64,000 bases of DNA. It comes from CBDDEI01 sp965226775 (GTDB taxonomy: Bacteria; Chloroflexota; Dehalococcoidia; SHYD01). Under the pieces are notes generated by a model. It searched no databases, was not told where the DNA came from, and saw only the letters and a program-made list of their open reading frames with translations. The stretch covers positions 2,108,001 to 2,172,000 of the forward strand of contig CBDDEI010000002.1 in assembly GCA_965226775.1 (NCBI GenBank), in the 5' to 3' direction. Both the position numbers and the translations under genes were made by a program. Of the stretch, positions 35,081-44,691 are shown in pieces; the first letter of the stretch is position 1, and each line of letters opens with the position of its first letter.

Positions 35081-36070
35081 ATGGCCGATGCATTCGGTGC
35101 TCTGCACGAACAAGTGGCGGAAAAGAGCCGCTTCGTCGCGCCGTTGCTCGCAGAAGTTGGCAAGGTCATCGTGGGCCAGCCCCAGCTCCTTGAGCAGCTC
35201 CTCATTGGGCTGATGTGCAACGGGCACATCCTCATTGAAGGCGTGCCCGGCCTCGCCAAGACCCTCACCGTCCGCACCCTCTCGGACGCGATCCAGTGCC
35301 ATTTCCAGCGCATACAGTTCACGCCTGACCTGTTGCCGGCCGACCTCATCGGTACCCTGGTCTACAACCCCCAGTCCGGCAGCTTCTCGCCCAGAAAGGG
35401 CCCCATCTTCGCCAACCTCATCCTGGCGGACGAGATTAACCGTGCCCCAGCCAAGGTGCAGAGCGCTCTGCTAGAGGCTATGCAGGAGCAGCAGGTGACT
35501 ATCGGGGACACCACTTATCCCCTTGACGATCCTTTCATGGTGCTGGCTACCCAGAACCCTATCGAGCAGGAAGGGACTTACCACCTCCCTGAAGCCCAGG
35601 TAGACCGCTTTATGCTCAAAGTGCTCGTCTCCTACCCCACTCCTGAAGAGGAGCTGGTCATCATGGAGCGGATGATGGGGGAGGAGATGCCGCCCGTCCA
35701 GACTATGGTCACGCCTGAAGACCTGCTCGCCGCCCGCCGAGTGGTGCGCAGCCTCAGTCTGGACGATGCGCTAAAGAACTATATCATCCAGATCATCTTC
35801 GCCACTCGGGAGCCGGAGCGCTTCAACATGCCGGATATGCGCCAGCTCATCGCCTACGGAGCTTCGCCACGCGCCACCATCTACCTGGCTCTGGCTGCCA
35901 AGGCCCGGGCGTTCATCCAAGGCCGCGCCTACGTCATCCCAGAGGACATCAAGGCGGTGGCCCATGAAGTCCTGCGCCACCGCATCATCGTAACCTACGA
36001 GGCAGAAGCGGAAGAGATTACGCCGGAGATGGTGATAGACCGGGTGCTGCATCAGGTGGCTGTGCCATGA
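35081..36070 (+). CDS. MoxR-family AAA+ ATPase (Bat operon)
   Basis: This 329-residue protein has Walker A GVPGLAKT, Walker B LADEINRAPAKVQSALLEAM and the sensor ATQNPIEQEGTYHLPEAQ, defining MoxR. The start at ATG 35081 has GAAGAGG upstream; the frame opens at 35033. MoxR proteins work with VWA proteins as chaperones or for metal insertion. It is the first of five genes in one direction with short gaps or overlaps. Confidence 0.92.
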   Translation: MADAFGALHEQVAEKSRFVAPLLAEVGKVIVGQPQLLEQLLIGLMCNGHILIEGVPGLAKTLTVRTLSDAIQCHFQRIQFTPDLLPADLIGTLVYNPQSGSFSPRKGPIFANLILADEINRAPAKVQSALLEAMQEQQVTIGDTTYPLDDPFMVLATQNPIEQEGTYHLPEAQVDRFMLKVLVSYPTPEEELVIMERMMGEEMPPVQTMVTPEDLLAARRVVRSLSLDDALKNYIIQIIFATREPERFNMPDMRQLIAYGASPRATIYLALAAKARAFIQGRAYVIPEDIKAVAHEVLRHRIIVTYEAEAEEITPEMVIDRVLHQVAVP

Positions 36071-36981
36071 CCTCCCAGAGCGCGGCGCAGGATACTCACA
36101 CCTTGGGCATCCCTGCGGAACTGCTGCGCAAGATCCGCAGCATAGAGATACGTGTGCGCCGCATTCTGAATACCTCCTTCCTTGGCGAATACCACTCCGT
36201 CTTCCGCGGGCAGGGCATGGAGTTCTCCGAGGTGCGCGAATACCAGCCCGGCGACGACGTGCGCGCCATCGATTGGAACGTCACCGCCCGCATGGGGTAC
36301 CCCTATATCAAACAGTTCGTGGAAGAGCGGGAGCTGACCGTCCTTCTGGTAGTGGACGTTTCGGCTTCCGGCGACTACGGCAGCGCGGACCAGTCCAAGC
36401 TGGAAGTGGCCACAGAGGTGGCGGCGCTGCTTGCTTTCTCCGCCATCCGCAATAACGACAAAGTTGGCCTTGTGGCCTTCAGTGACCGCGTAGAGAAGTT
36501 TGTGCCCGCCCGCAAAGGCCAGCAGCACGTCCTGCGCATCATCCGGGAGCTGCTTTACACCAAACCCCACGGCCGCGGCACCAACATCGTAGAAGCCCTA
36601 CGCTACGCCAACCACCTACAAAGGCGGCGCAGCGTCATCTTCCTCCTGTCCGATTTCCTTACGGAGGACTATGAGGCAACGCTGCGGGTGACCGGCCGCC
36701 GCCACGACGTCGTCGCAATCATGCTTAGCGACCCCAGAGAGGAGCAGCTGCCCAATGCCGGCCTAGTAACCCTGGAGGACGCCGAAACCGGTGCCCTGGC
36801 CGTGGTGGACACAGGCAACCCCTCCGTACGCGCCGAGTACTATCGCCTGGCGCTGGAAGCGCGGGCTAAGCGCAAAAGCACCCTGAAATCGCTGAAAGTA
36901 GACAGCCTGGAGGTCTCTACACAGTCCTCCTACGTGGAGCCGCTGGCAGTCTTTTTCAAGAGCCGGGCGCGGAGAACGTGA
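36067..36981 (+). CDS. DUF58 protein with intact MIDAS-like motif
   Basis: This 304-residue protein is a cytoplasmic DUF58/VWA-like member. It has GEYHSVFRGQGMEFSEVREY, then PGDDVRAIDWNVTAR, and DVSASGDYG providing a DxSxS metal site. It overlaps moxR by 4 bases (ATGA) and is 1 base from the next gene. DUF58 proteins are standard partners of MoxR. Confidence 0.9.
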   Translation: MTSQSAAQDTHTLGIPAELLRKIRSIEIRVRRILNTSFLGEYHSVFRGQGMEFSEVREYQPGDDVRAIDWNVTARMGYPYIKQFVEERELTVLLVVDVSASGDYGSADQSKLEVATEVAALLAFSAIRNNDKVGLVAFSDRVEKFVPARKGQQHVLRIIRELLYTKPHGRGTNIVEALRYANHLQRRRSVIFLLSDFLTEDYEATLRVTGRRHDVVAIMLSDPREEQLPNAGLVTLEDAETGALAVVDTGNPSVRAEYYRLALEARAKRKSTLKSLKVDSLEVSTQSSYVEPLAVFFKSRARRT

Positions 36982-36982
36982 C

Positions 36983-37984
36983 ATGTCACGGATAAAGCTC
37001 ATCGCCCTCGTCTTTTCTATTGCAGCGCTGCTGCCGGTGATAGACACGCCCGCCGCTTTGGGCGCACCCGCCGCTGCCGAAACCGTGGCGGTAGAGACAC
37101 GCCTCACTCAGAACAGCTTCCACGTGGGCGATCAGGTGGGGCTCCAGGTAATTGTCATGCACCCTCGTGAAACGCTTGTGCAGTTCCCCACACTCCAGGG
37201 CAAGCTGGGCTCGGCGGAAGCCCTCGGCTTCAAGGCCCTTACTCCACTCCTCGGCATAGATGGCACCCAGACTTCAACAGGGGAGTACGCCATTACCAGC
37301 TTCCTACCCGGCCAGTTCACCTTGCCGCTCATCACCGTCACGTACACCAACACAGACGGCTCTCCGGCTTCTGCAACCAGCACACAGCCCATTGCTTTCG
37401 AGGTCGTCAGCGTCCTCACTGGCCCGGTGGAAGAGCCGCTGCGGGACATCAAGCCGCCCTTAGCCATCGCCAAGGTCCCGACGTCTTACACCAATCCCAT
37501 AGCATGGACAACTCTCGTATTGGGCAGCTTGGCCCTGGCTGCCATTACCGCCCGGCGCATCAAGGCAAGCAGGAGGCGTCCCGTCCCCGTGGCGTTGGGA
37601 AGGACGCTGGAGGATGTGACACGCGAGGAGCTAGACCGCATCGGGGCGATGGGCCTGGTGGACCAGGGCCGCTACTCGGACTACTGCAATCTCATCTCCG
37701 CAGCAGTGCGCAACTATATCGACCAACGTTTTGAGCTGGAGTTCACGGCTTCTACGACCACGGAGATTCGAGGCCAACGGCTACAGGAGCGGCTGGGCAC
37801 CTGGGAGACCCGCGTTGTGGTGGGACTCTTGGAGGAGTGCGACGCCATCCGCTGGGCGCACTACCATCCCGATCCTCAGCGGGCCGCTCGCTTGCTGAAC
37901 ATGGCCTACGAGATACTAGACCTAACTGCGGGGGAGCCTGCGGAAGTGGCGAATGAAGCCCTTGCGGGAAGGGAAGCGCGGTAA
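36983..37984 (+). CDS. Membrane-anchored Bat-operon protein, DUF4381/BatD-like position
   Basis: This 333-residue protein has a signal peptide (ending ALGAP) and an extracytoplasmic beta-rich region to about residue 165. A transmembrane segment near 175-192 follows, then a cytoplasmic helical domain with NYIDQRFELEFTASTT. Position and topology match the anchor proteins between DUF58 and BatA in such operons. The exact family is uncertain. Confidence 0.65.
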   Translation: MSRIKLIALVFSIAALLPVIDTPAALGAPAAAETVAVETRLTQNSFHVGDQVGLQVIVMHPRETLVQFPTLQGKLGSAEALGFKALTPLLGIDGTQTSTGEYAITSFLPGQFTLPLITVTYTNTDGSPASATSTQPIAFEVVSVLTGPVEEPLRDIKPPLAIAKVPTSYTNPIAWTTLVLGSLALAAITARRIKASRRRPVPVALGRTLEDVTREELDRIGAMGLVDQGRYSDYCNLISAAVRNYIDQRFELEFTASTTTEIRGQRLQERLGTWETRVVVGLLEECDAIRWAHYHPDPQRAARLLNMAYEILDLTAGEPAEVANEALAGREAR

Positions 37985-37993
37985 GGCAGCGTC

Positions 37994-38983
37994 ATGACGT
38001 TCCATCTTGGTGAGCCGTTTGCCCTGCTGTTGCTCGTTGCCCTGGTGCCGCTGCTGCTGTGGCGAATCCTCACCAGCGGACAGGCACGCGGCACGCTGCG
38101 CTTCTCCAGCGTAGCTATTGCGAGCAAGCTCCCGGTAACGCCCCGGCAGCGGCTGGGATTTGTGATGGACGCGCTGCGTGTGTTGACCCTCGTGATGCTC
38201 ATCGTAGCGCTGGCCCGCCCTAGCATTAGCCGCGCCGTGGAGGTCATCCCCACAGAAGGCATCGACATCGTCCTTGCCATAGACGTCTCCTACAGCATGG
38301 CAGCCACGGATATGGGGGCTCTAACTCGCCTTGAAATGGCCAAGGGCACTATAGAAGAGTTTGTGGCAGGCCGCTCCGGCGACCGCATGGGCCTAGTGGC
38401 CTTTGCATCCGAAGCCGTGACGGTTAGCCCGCTGACCCTAGACTACCCTCTGCTGCTGCAGACGCTCTCCGAGACGGGGCATGGCCGCCTTCCCGAAGGA
38501 ACAGGCATTGGCAACGGCCTTGCCACAGCGGTCAACCTGCTGCGAGAGGGCCAGGGCAAATCCCGGCTGGTCATTCTCCTAACGGACGGACAGAACAACG
38601 CCGGGGACATTGCACCCAACACCGCCGCGGAGATGGCGCACCTGCTGAAGGCCCGTGTGTACACCGTAGGCGTCGGCAGCGATGCCAGCGCCAATCCCAG
38701 TAGCGGCGGCACGCGCCGGGGCCTGGTCTCTATGGACACTGTTATCGACGAAGAAACCCTGCGCACCATCAGCGAGATTACCGGCGGCTCCTATTTCCGG
38801 GCCGTTGACCAGGACGCGCTGCGAAGCATTTACCGCCTCATCAGCAATCTGGAGACCACCCAGAGCGGCGAGACAAAGTACGTTGATATCATAGACCTTA
38901 GGACACCGTTCCTCTTGCTGGCCTGCCTGTTCTTGTTGCTGGAGATAGCCGCTCGTACTCTAGGCTTTAAGCGCATTCCATAG
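37994..38983 (+). CDS. batA: VWA-domain membrane protein BatA
   Basis: This 329-residue protein has two N-terminal membrane segments, then a VWA domain from about residue 90 with a full MIDAS motif (AIDVSYSMAATD), and a C-terminal membrane segment ending near the C-terminus. This is the BatA layout. The Bat proteins are linked to stress and oxygen tolerance in some bacteria, but the mechanism is unknown. Confidence 0.85.
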   Translation: MTFHLGEPFALLLLVALVPLLLWRILTSGQARGTLRFSSVAIASKLPVTPRQRLGFVMDALRVLTLVMLIVALARPSISRAVEVIPTEGIDIVLAIDVSYSMAATDMGALTRLEMAKGTIEEFVAGRSGDRMGLVAFASEAVTVSPLTLDYPLLLQTLSETGHGRLPEGTGIGNGLATAVNLLREGQGKSRLVILLTDGQNNAGDIAPNTAAEMAHLLKARVYTVGVGSDASANPSSGGTRRGLVSMDTVIDEETLRTISEITGGSYFRAVDQDALRSIYRLISNLETTQSGETKYVDIIDLRTPFLLLACLFLLLEIAARTLGFKRIP

Positions 38984-38990
38984 TGAGCTT

Positions 38991-40739
38991 ATGTACCTAA
39001 ACTATCCTCAGGCGTTACTCCTCCTTCCCACGCTTATCCTGGCGGGGGTCATGTTCCTGGTGCTCACTCGCTGGAAGGCGCGCAGCTTGCGGCTCTTTGC
39101 CCAGGGCACAGTGCTGAACTCCTTACTTACCTCGGTAAGCGGGTTCAAACAGCGCTTCAAAGTAGCCCTCCTGCTCTTCGCGCTGGCTGCCAGCGTGGTT
39201 GCGTTGGGACGGCCCTACTTCGGCACGCTGGAGGACGCGCCAAAGCCCGGCCAGGGGGATGTGGTTGTCGCAATGGATGTGTCTTTGAGCATGGCCGCTC
39301 AAGATATGGACGTTTCCCGGCTGGACGAGGCCAAGGCGCAGACCCTCAGACTTATCGATGCCCTCCAGGGCGACCGTATTGGCCTGGTGGTCTTTGCCGG
39401 TGACGCAACGCTGCGCTTCCCCACTACGTACGACTACGGTGCGGCAAAAGTCTTTGTCCGGTCTGTGAATCCCGACTCCGCCCCTACCTCCGGCAGCGCA
39501 TTGAGCAGTGGCACCAGAACCGCAGTCTTGGCGGTGCGCCAGAGTCTTTCGCCCTTCAAGGCCGTCTTCCTGCTTAGCGACGGCGAAGATCACGGCAGCG
39601 ACGTTGCTTCCGCCATTGCCCAAGCCGCCAAGGAAGGCGTGCCGGTCTACACGGTGGGCTTTGGAACGCCGGGTGGCGGGCCCATCCCCATGGAAGACGG
39701 CGAGATGAAGCTGAACCAGAGCGGCGTCGTGGTCCACACTAGGCTGGAGGACGCGCCCCTCAAGCTCCTGGCAGAAGGCACCGGCGGGAGCTACTCCCTG
39801 GCCTCCTTTGGCGGCAACGAACTGCGACGCGCCTACGAAAGCGCACGGCAGGCCGGGATAGAGCCCACACCTGCGGAAGAGCAGGTCCCCTTCAACGACC
39901 TCACAAGCATCTTTGTGATTCTGGCCTTTATCTTCCTCGCCGGCGAATATCTCATTACCGAACGCCGCTCGGTGAAAGTGCCCGTGCTCCCTGCGCTCAC
40001 CTTGGCGCTGCCCCTAACCTTGATGCTCACGCTGGCCTGCGGAACCACCCAGGAAGGCGCCGCCTTCAAGCTGAACGAGCAGGGCGCCCGCTTTTACCAA
40101 CAGTCCTTCTTCTTGCAAGCGCTGGACTCTTTCCGGCAAGCTCAGGTCCAGCGGCCCGACATGCCGGAGCTCTCCATCAACGTGGGAACCGCCCTTTACA
40201 AAATTGGGGAGTATGAACGTTCCGCGCGGGAACATCAGCGCGCGCTTACCTCCGAGTCTCAAGAGCTACGCGGCCCGGCCAACTTCAACATCGGCAACGC
40301 CTTCTACCAGCTCGGCCAGTATGAAGAGGCTTACGAGGCTTACCGGCGTGCGCTGCTCCAAGACCCATCAGACTTAGACGCCAAGATAAACCTGGAGCTC
40401 GCGCTGCTACGCATACAAGAGCAACAGGCTCAACAACAGGAGAGGGAAGCGCAGCAAGAGGGCGATGGTCAAAGCGACCAGAACTCTGATCAGCAGAGCC
40501 AGCAGCAGCAAGCCAGCCAGCAGGGTGGCGACTCGCAGCGGCAGGCTGGGAACCAGAATGCTCAACCCCGCCCGCGCGAGTTGCAGCAGGCGCTCAAGAT
40601 TGCTGGCGAGGACGTAACGCTGGAAGACGCGTTCCTTATCCTGGATGCGCTACGGGAAAAAGAGAACGAACTGCAACGCCGCTATCACCAGTCTACTTCC
40701 GATGCCGGACGGAACCGTGGCGTAGTGAAGGACTGGTAA
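38991..40739 (+). CDS. BatB-BatC fusion: VWA domain plus TPR and Gln-rich tail
   Basis: This 582-residue protein joins two usual Bat proteins. Residues ~1-325 form a BatB-like VWA protein with MIDAS motif AMDVSLSMAAQD and membrane segments at both ends. A further hydrophobic segment at ~335-350 leads into about three TPR repeats (360-480), then a Gln-rich low-complexity stretch (480-540) and a helical end, as in BatC. It is the last gene of the plus-strand operon. Confidence 0.83.
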   Translation: MYLNYPQALLLLPTLILAGVMFLVLTRWKARSLRLFAQGTVLNSLLTSVSGFKQRFKVALLLFALAASVVALGRPYFGTLEDAPKPGQGDVVVAMDVSLSMAAQDMDVSRLDEAKAQTLRLIDALQGDRIGLVVFAGDATLRFPTTYDYGAAKVFVRSVNPDSAPTSGSALSSGTRTAVLAVRQSLSPFKAVFLLSDGEDHGSDVASAIAQAAKEGVPVYTVGFGTPGGGPIPMEDGEMKLNQSGVVVHTRLEDAPLKLLAEGTGGSYSLASFGGNELRRAYESARQAGIEPTPAEEQVPFNDLTSIFVILAFIFLAGEYLITERRSVKVPVLPALTLALPLTLMLTLACGTTQEGAAFKLNEQGARFYQQSFFLQALDSFRQAQVQRPDMPELSINVGTALYKIGEYERSAREHQRALTSESQELRGPANFNIGNAFYQLGQYEEAYEAYRRALLQDPSDLDAKINLELALLRIQEQQAQQQEREAQQEGDGQSDQNSDQQSQQQQASQQGGDSQRQAGNQNAQPRPRELQQALKIAGEDVTLEDAFLILDALREKENELQRRYHQSTSDAGRNRGVVKDW

Positions 40740-40784
40740 CCCTTCTTCCCCTTCTCCCGCCGAAGACTAAAGCGTGCGGCTAAC

Positions 40785-43331
40785 CTAGGGGCGTGGCGGA
40801 CGCCCAAACCGTCTGATACGAACCAGAATTCCTATGAAGAGCGCTTGCCGCAACGCCATCCATGCTTTGTTGATCCCGGTCATCTCCTCGGGGGTTAGCG
40901 GCTCCTGGCTGTAGCGGCTCCTGGCATACCCCTGGGCAATCTCATCAGCGTCACCTTGCACCCGCGGCAGGGAACGGCCGATCGTTTGGGCATATTCGTG
41001 TGGTGTCTCCTGGGCCTTGGGAGCAAGGCCAGCTAGGCCAGCCAGCCGGCACATCTTCTCGTACACCTGCGCGGAAAAGCTCAGAGATCGCATTCCCAGC
41101 TCCCACAGGAAGCGTAGTAGCAACGTGACAAACCCAATGGACGCACCAATAATCGCTAGGGCTACCAGAAGCTTCGTTTGGTCAGTCCCGCCCGTCAATA
41201 TTCCGGGATCGATAAACTCATCCTCTTCTTCCAACGGCTCCGACAGGTCACCGCCTTCAAGCAGGTCGTCATCAAAAAGCTCATCCTCTTCAGCAAAACC
41301 GCCGCTGGTGAGGAATCGGCGCGGGAACGTGGGCCAGTTAGGGCTAGGGTTGAACTCCACCCAGCCGTAGGCAGGAAAGAAGACATCCACCCAGGCGTGT
41401 GCGTGTGATTCCTGCACCACGTAATGCTCTTGCTGGCTATCCCAGTCACCGCTCACATAACCCACCACAACCCGGCTGGGAATACCCACGCCTCGCAGCA
41501 TGACCGCCATTGCAGAAGCATAATAGTCTGCATAACCCCGCCGCGTGGACAGAAAGTAGTCCACTCCGTCGCTTTCTCTTGGTGGCGGTGGGATATTCGT
41601 GCTGTATTCAAATTCCCGCAGCTTGGCTTCGATAGCCACGGCTTGATCGAACGGGGTAGTAACGTCCTTTGTCCACTCCCTGGCCGTGTCCATTACCCTT
41701 GGCGGAAGGTCCTGTGGAAGCTGGAGATACCTATCCGTCACCCAGCCGGGATACTCTCGCCCTGCTTCCTGCAACAATTCCACCGGCGCGACAGAGATTG
41801 ACGAGGTCACGCTGTACGCCTGCCTCCGACCCACGGGAACGGAAGGCCGTACAACGTTAAAATCTGGGGGGAACGACTCTGTGCGCCTTATGTCCAGCGC
41901 CAGCACCTCCGCGCCTCTCACGGCTGGCCGGGTAACCCGCAAATCAGGCGGTAATAGCCTCTGGAGTTCTTGCTGGGTTACTAACCTCCCCGGGTTGCGC
42001 AAACTCGCTCGCAGCGTCCTGGCAAGCTCCTGCAGTGTGGGGCTGAGCGCGTTGTTGTTCCCCAGATCGTCCAGGTCCAGGGTAACCGCAAGAGGTTCGC
42101 TGACCTCGCCCTTCGCAGGCGTATTGCCGTAGATGGGCAAGCCGCGATAGAAGAGGATATCTTGAGACGAGACGGGTTCCATCGTTTGCGTAAAGGGCAC
42201 GCGCTCCTGATATTCGTTGATAGCGCCTTGAACCGGATTCTGCGGCAACGCTTTCTCCGTTCTCGGCGGCTGCACCCATCCTAGTCCGGTGTAGACGCTG
42301 TAGGTTTCGGCGCGCCAGTTGCCCGGCTCATCCGCCTGCACGAAAAACACAGTGTTTCGAGCCAAGCTCATCCGGCCGGCTGCGGCCAATTCGTCACCAA
42401 AGTTGACCGCGCCTCGCAGCGGTAAGGCCCCACCAAACGAGTGGAGCGGCGCCACCTGGCCCGAGCTAAGAGAAGCAAAGAGCCGGTCAAACTCACGCTC
42501 AAAGGAGCGCCAGGGCGCAGTCGTTTGCTCCCAGAAGATAGTCACCGGCAGTGATTGCCCAATGTGCGGCATCCAGAAGACCAGCGCCAGCAGTATGCCG
42601 CCGGAAAAGAAGACCGGGGCCATGGAGCCCGCCCGGCGCATCTCATTGGGGCTAACTTTCTCATTCCGCCAGTGGCGCTGCAGCTCAGAGCGTTGCGATG
42701 CCATCACAAGCACCAGTCCTAGGAGCACAAACATGAAGAAGAACTCCCCAAACCGGCCAGGCAAGTAGGTTAGGTTAACCAGCAACGCTATTGCCGGCGG
42801 AACCAGCGCCAGCCAAACGTTGTGGTGGCGGTACAAGAACCAGGTGGACCCGTAGGCAACCAGCCAGGCCAATATTATCACCTGTACCGCAAAGGGTAGG
42901 CCGTCCGTGCTGATACCACCCTCCTGGGCAATGATCCAGAACTCATTCAAGCGCAACGCCGCATCAATGGCCTGCTCTTCAAAAGTTGCGCCATCCGCGA
43001 CGGTTATGGTAAGCCAGCCTCCCGCTACCAGCCCAAGAAACGCTCCTAAGGGATGGAGCAACAGAGCCCATACCTTGAATCGGGAGAGCACATAGCTGAT
43101 CAGAACTGCCAGTAACGTTAGTCCGGAGAGCCCGGGCATTTCCCGCACCCAGCCTGCCCCTTCTACGGCCCAGACCGTCACCAGGAAGAGCATGGTGGCC
43201 AGAAAAAGGACCAGCCATCCCTCTTCCGGGCGGAGTATGGCTTTGAAGCCATCGAACGAGAAAGTGTCTAAGCGGAAGGCCGCCGGGGTATCTTGTTCGC
43301 CGTTTCGGCTGAACTGCGATCTCGTGCTCAT
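40785..43331 (-). CDS. TgpA-like membrane protein with transglutaminase domain lacking the catalytic Cys
   Basis: This 848-residue protein has about six N-terminal membrane segments, a DUF3488-like extracytoplasmic region, and a transglutaminase-like domain near residues 560-680. A membrane segment and a DUF4129-like cytoplasmic tail follow. The core reads RRGYADYYASAMAVMLR, where active members have Cys in place of the Ala after GY. The His in ESHAHAWVDV is kept, but the last triad position looks like Asn (EFNPSP). Probably a pseudoenzyme or scaffold. It overlaps the DUF58 gene by 4 bases. Confidence 0.82.
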   Translation of the reverse strand: MSTRSQFSRNGEQDTPAAFRLDTFSFDGFKAILRPEEGWLVLFLATMLFLVTVWAVEGAGWVREMPGLSGLTLLAVLISYVLSRFKVWALLLHPLGAFLGLVAGGWLTITVADGATFEEQAIDAALRLNEFWIIAQEGGISTDGLPFAVQVIILAWLVAYGSTWFLYRHHNVWLALVPPAIALLVNLTYLPGRFGEFFFMFVLLGLVLVMASQRSELQRHWRNEKVSPNEMRRAGSMAPVFFSGGILLALVFWMPHIGQSLPVTIFWEQTTAPWRSFEREFDRLFASLSSGQVAPLHSFGGALPLRGAVNFGDELAAAGRMSLARNTVFFVQADEPGNWRAETYSVYTGLGWVQPPRTEKALPQNPVQGAINEYQERVPFTQTMEPVSSQDILFYRGLPIYGNTPAKGEVSEPLAVTLDLDDLGNNNALSPTLQELARTLRASLRNPGRLVTQQELQRLLPPDLRVTRPAVRGAEVLALDIRRTESFPPDFNVVRPSVPVGRRQAYSVTSSISVAPVELLQEAGREYPGWVTDRYLQLPQDLPPRVMDTAREWTKDVTTPFDQAVAIEAKLREFEYSTNIPPPPRESDGVDYFLSTRRGYADYYASAMAVMLRGVGIPSRVVVGYVSGDWDSQQEHYVVQESHAHAWVDVFFPAYGWVEFNPSPNWPTFPRRFLTSGGFAEEDELFDDDLLEGGDLSEPLEEEDEFIDPGILTGGTDQTKLLVALAIIGASIGFVTLLLRFLWELGMRSLSFSAQVYEKMCRLAGLAGLAPKAQETPHEYAQTIGRSLPRVQGDADEIAQGYARSRYSQEPLTPEEMTGINKAWMALRQALFIGILVRIRRFGRPPRP

Positions 43332-44566
43332 AGTTGCCCGGTACCTTCCGGCACGGCTATCTGTGCGACTGCGGCGATGTCCTCCATCGCCTCCACCGCT
43401 TGCTGTACCGACTCGCCCCGCTTGAGGGAATAGGACTGCACGCCCGCGGCCAGCAGCGCGCTGACCACCAAGAGGGGGTTGGACACTGCCCCAAAGGTAT
43501 TCGGGTCCACGAAGACAGAAGCTACCCGAGCGCCTTTGCGCATCAGGTGCTCTAGCTGGTGCACCCAGGACTCCTCAACAGAAGGCGTTACAACGAGTAG
43601 CGTGGAGAACCGGCCAAAGCGCCCGGACTCTGCCGCCAGCAAGCTAGCCAGGGAGATGTGTCCCTCCGCACGCGCCAGGGCCAAGGCTTCCATGATCTTA
43701 ACAAGCTGATGACCGCCGCGCTCCGGACGATGCACGTCCAGGTAGCGGCCGTTGGTGAGCATCCCCAGCGGACGGCTAGATTCCAGATAGAGCTTCGCCA
43801 CAGAAGCAGCCAGGGTGACGCCGTATTCCTCGGTACTTTGCAGCCCAGAGCCCGCGTGCACTCGCTGCTCCATATCCAAGATCAGCCATGTTTCACTGGC
43901 AGGGTCCAACTCGAACTCTTTCACCATCAGCTGGTTGTTGCGGGCTGTGCTGGGCCAGTGGATACGGTTGTAGCTATCGCCAAAGACATACTCCCGCACG
44001 CCGGACGCGTTCGGGGTGATGAAGTGGGTGCGGCGACGGTGCCGCCCCTCACCAGGAAGCTCGGCAGGCGGCAGAACGAAGTCTGGCAGAGCCACCGTGC
44101 CGGGATAGACGAGCACATTGTGGCGGCCGGGAAACTGTCGCTTTCGTTGAAACAAGCCAAAGGGGTCGCTGCTGCTCGCGGTAATGGGCCCAACGGTGTA
44201 GCGACCCCGCTGTATGCAGGGAAAACTCAGGGGAACATTCACCCCCATACCGGCTGCCAAATGCACCACATGGGGCACGGGAGCCACAGGGAGGGTAGAC
44301 TGCACCTGCAATTCAAGCCACTGCTTGGGTATGGGGTGACTATTCTGGACGGTGAGGGGAATAGCAGCGTCCTGCCCTACTGTTGTGAGCGTCGTCCCCG
44401 CTGGCATGCGCACGCTGACGCCCGACAAACTAAGGCGCGCCCATATCCCTCCTGCCACCAGCAGGCCGGTGAGCATATAGGTCACCCGAGCAAAGAGGTC
44501 TGAGCCGTTGGCCAGCGCGAAGAGAGCACAGAGGAGAGTAAGAAAGACTACCAGTGCCACGCGCAT
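43328..44566 (-). CDS. DUF58 protein with N-terminal membrane hairpin and degenerate MIDAS
   Basis: This 412-residue protein has two membrane segments in the first 45 residues, then a DUF58 domain with GVREYVFGDSYNRIHWPSTA. The metal site expected as DxSxS reads LDMEQR, so it is lost. It sits between moxR and the transglutaminase-like gene, a common trio (MoxR - DUF58 - TgpA). The 125-base gap to moxR, 44567-44691, shows no gene. Confidence 0.85.
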   Translation of the reverse strand: MRVALVVFLTLLCALFALANGSDLFARVTYMLTGLLVAGGIWARLSLSGVSVRMPAGTTLTTVGQDAAIPLTVQNSHPIPKQWLELQVQSTLPVAPVPHVVHLAAGMGVNVPLSFPCIQRGRYTVGPITASSSDPFGLFQRKRQFPGRHNVLVYPGTVALPDFVLPPAELPGEGRHRRRTHFITPNASGVREYVFGDSYNRIHWPSTARNNQLMVKEFELDPASETWLILDMEQRVHAGSGLQSTEEYGVTLAASVAKLYLESSRPLGMLTNGRYLDVHRPERGGHQLVKIMEALALARAEGHISLASLLAAESGRFGRFSTLLVVTPSVEESWVHQLEHLMRKGARVASVFVDPNTFGAVSNPLLVVSALLAAGVQSYSLKRGESVQQAVEAMEDIAAVAQIAVPEGTGQL

Positions 44567-44691
44567 GGAAATTTGCTCATACCTTAAGGTTCGAGGACAG
44601 TCCCGCAGAGCGCGGCAGAGTGGAACATTGCTTTACGGTTCCCAGGGGTTCTCTGCATCATCCACCGCCACACTGTTCCAGCGCGGTTGAA

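Noticed and set aside
43658..44503. 281-residue plus-strand frame
   Set aside because: It is fully antisense to the DUF58 gene and has no start context or domain.
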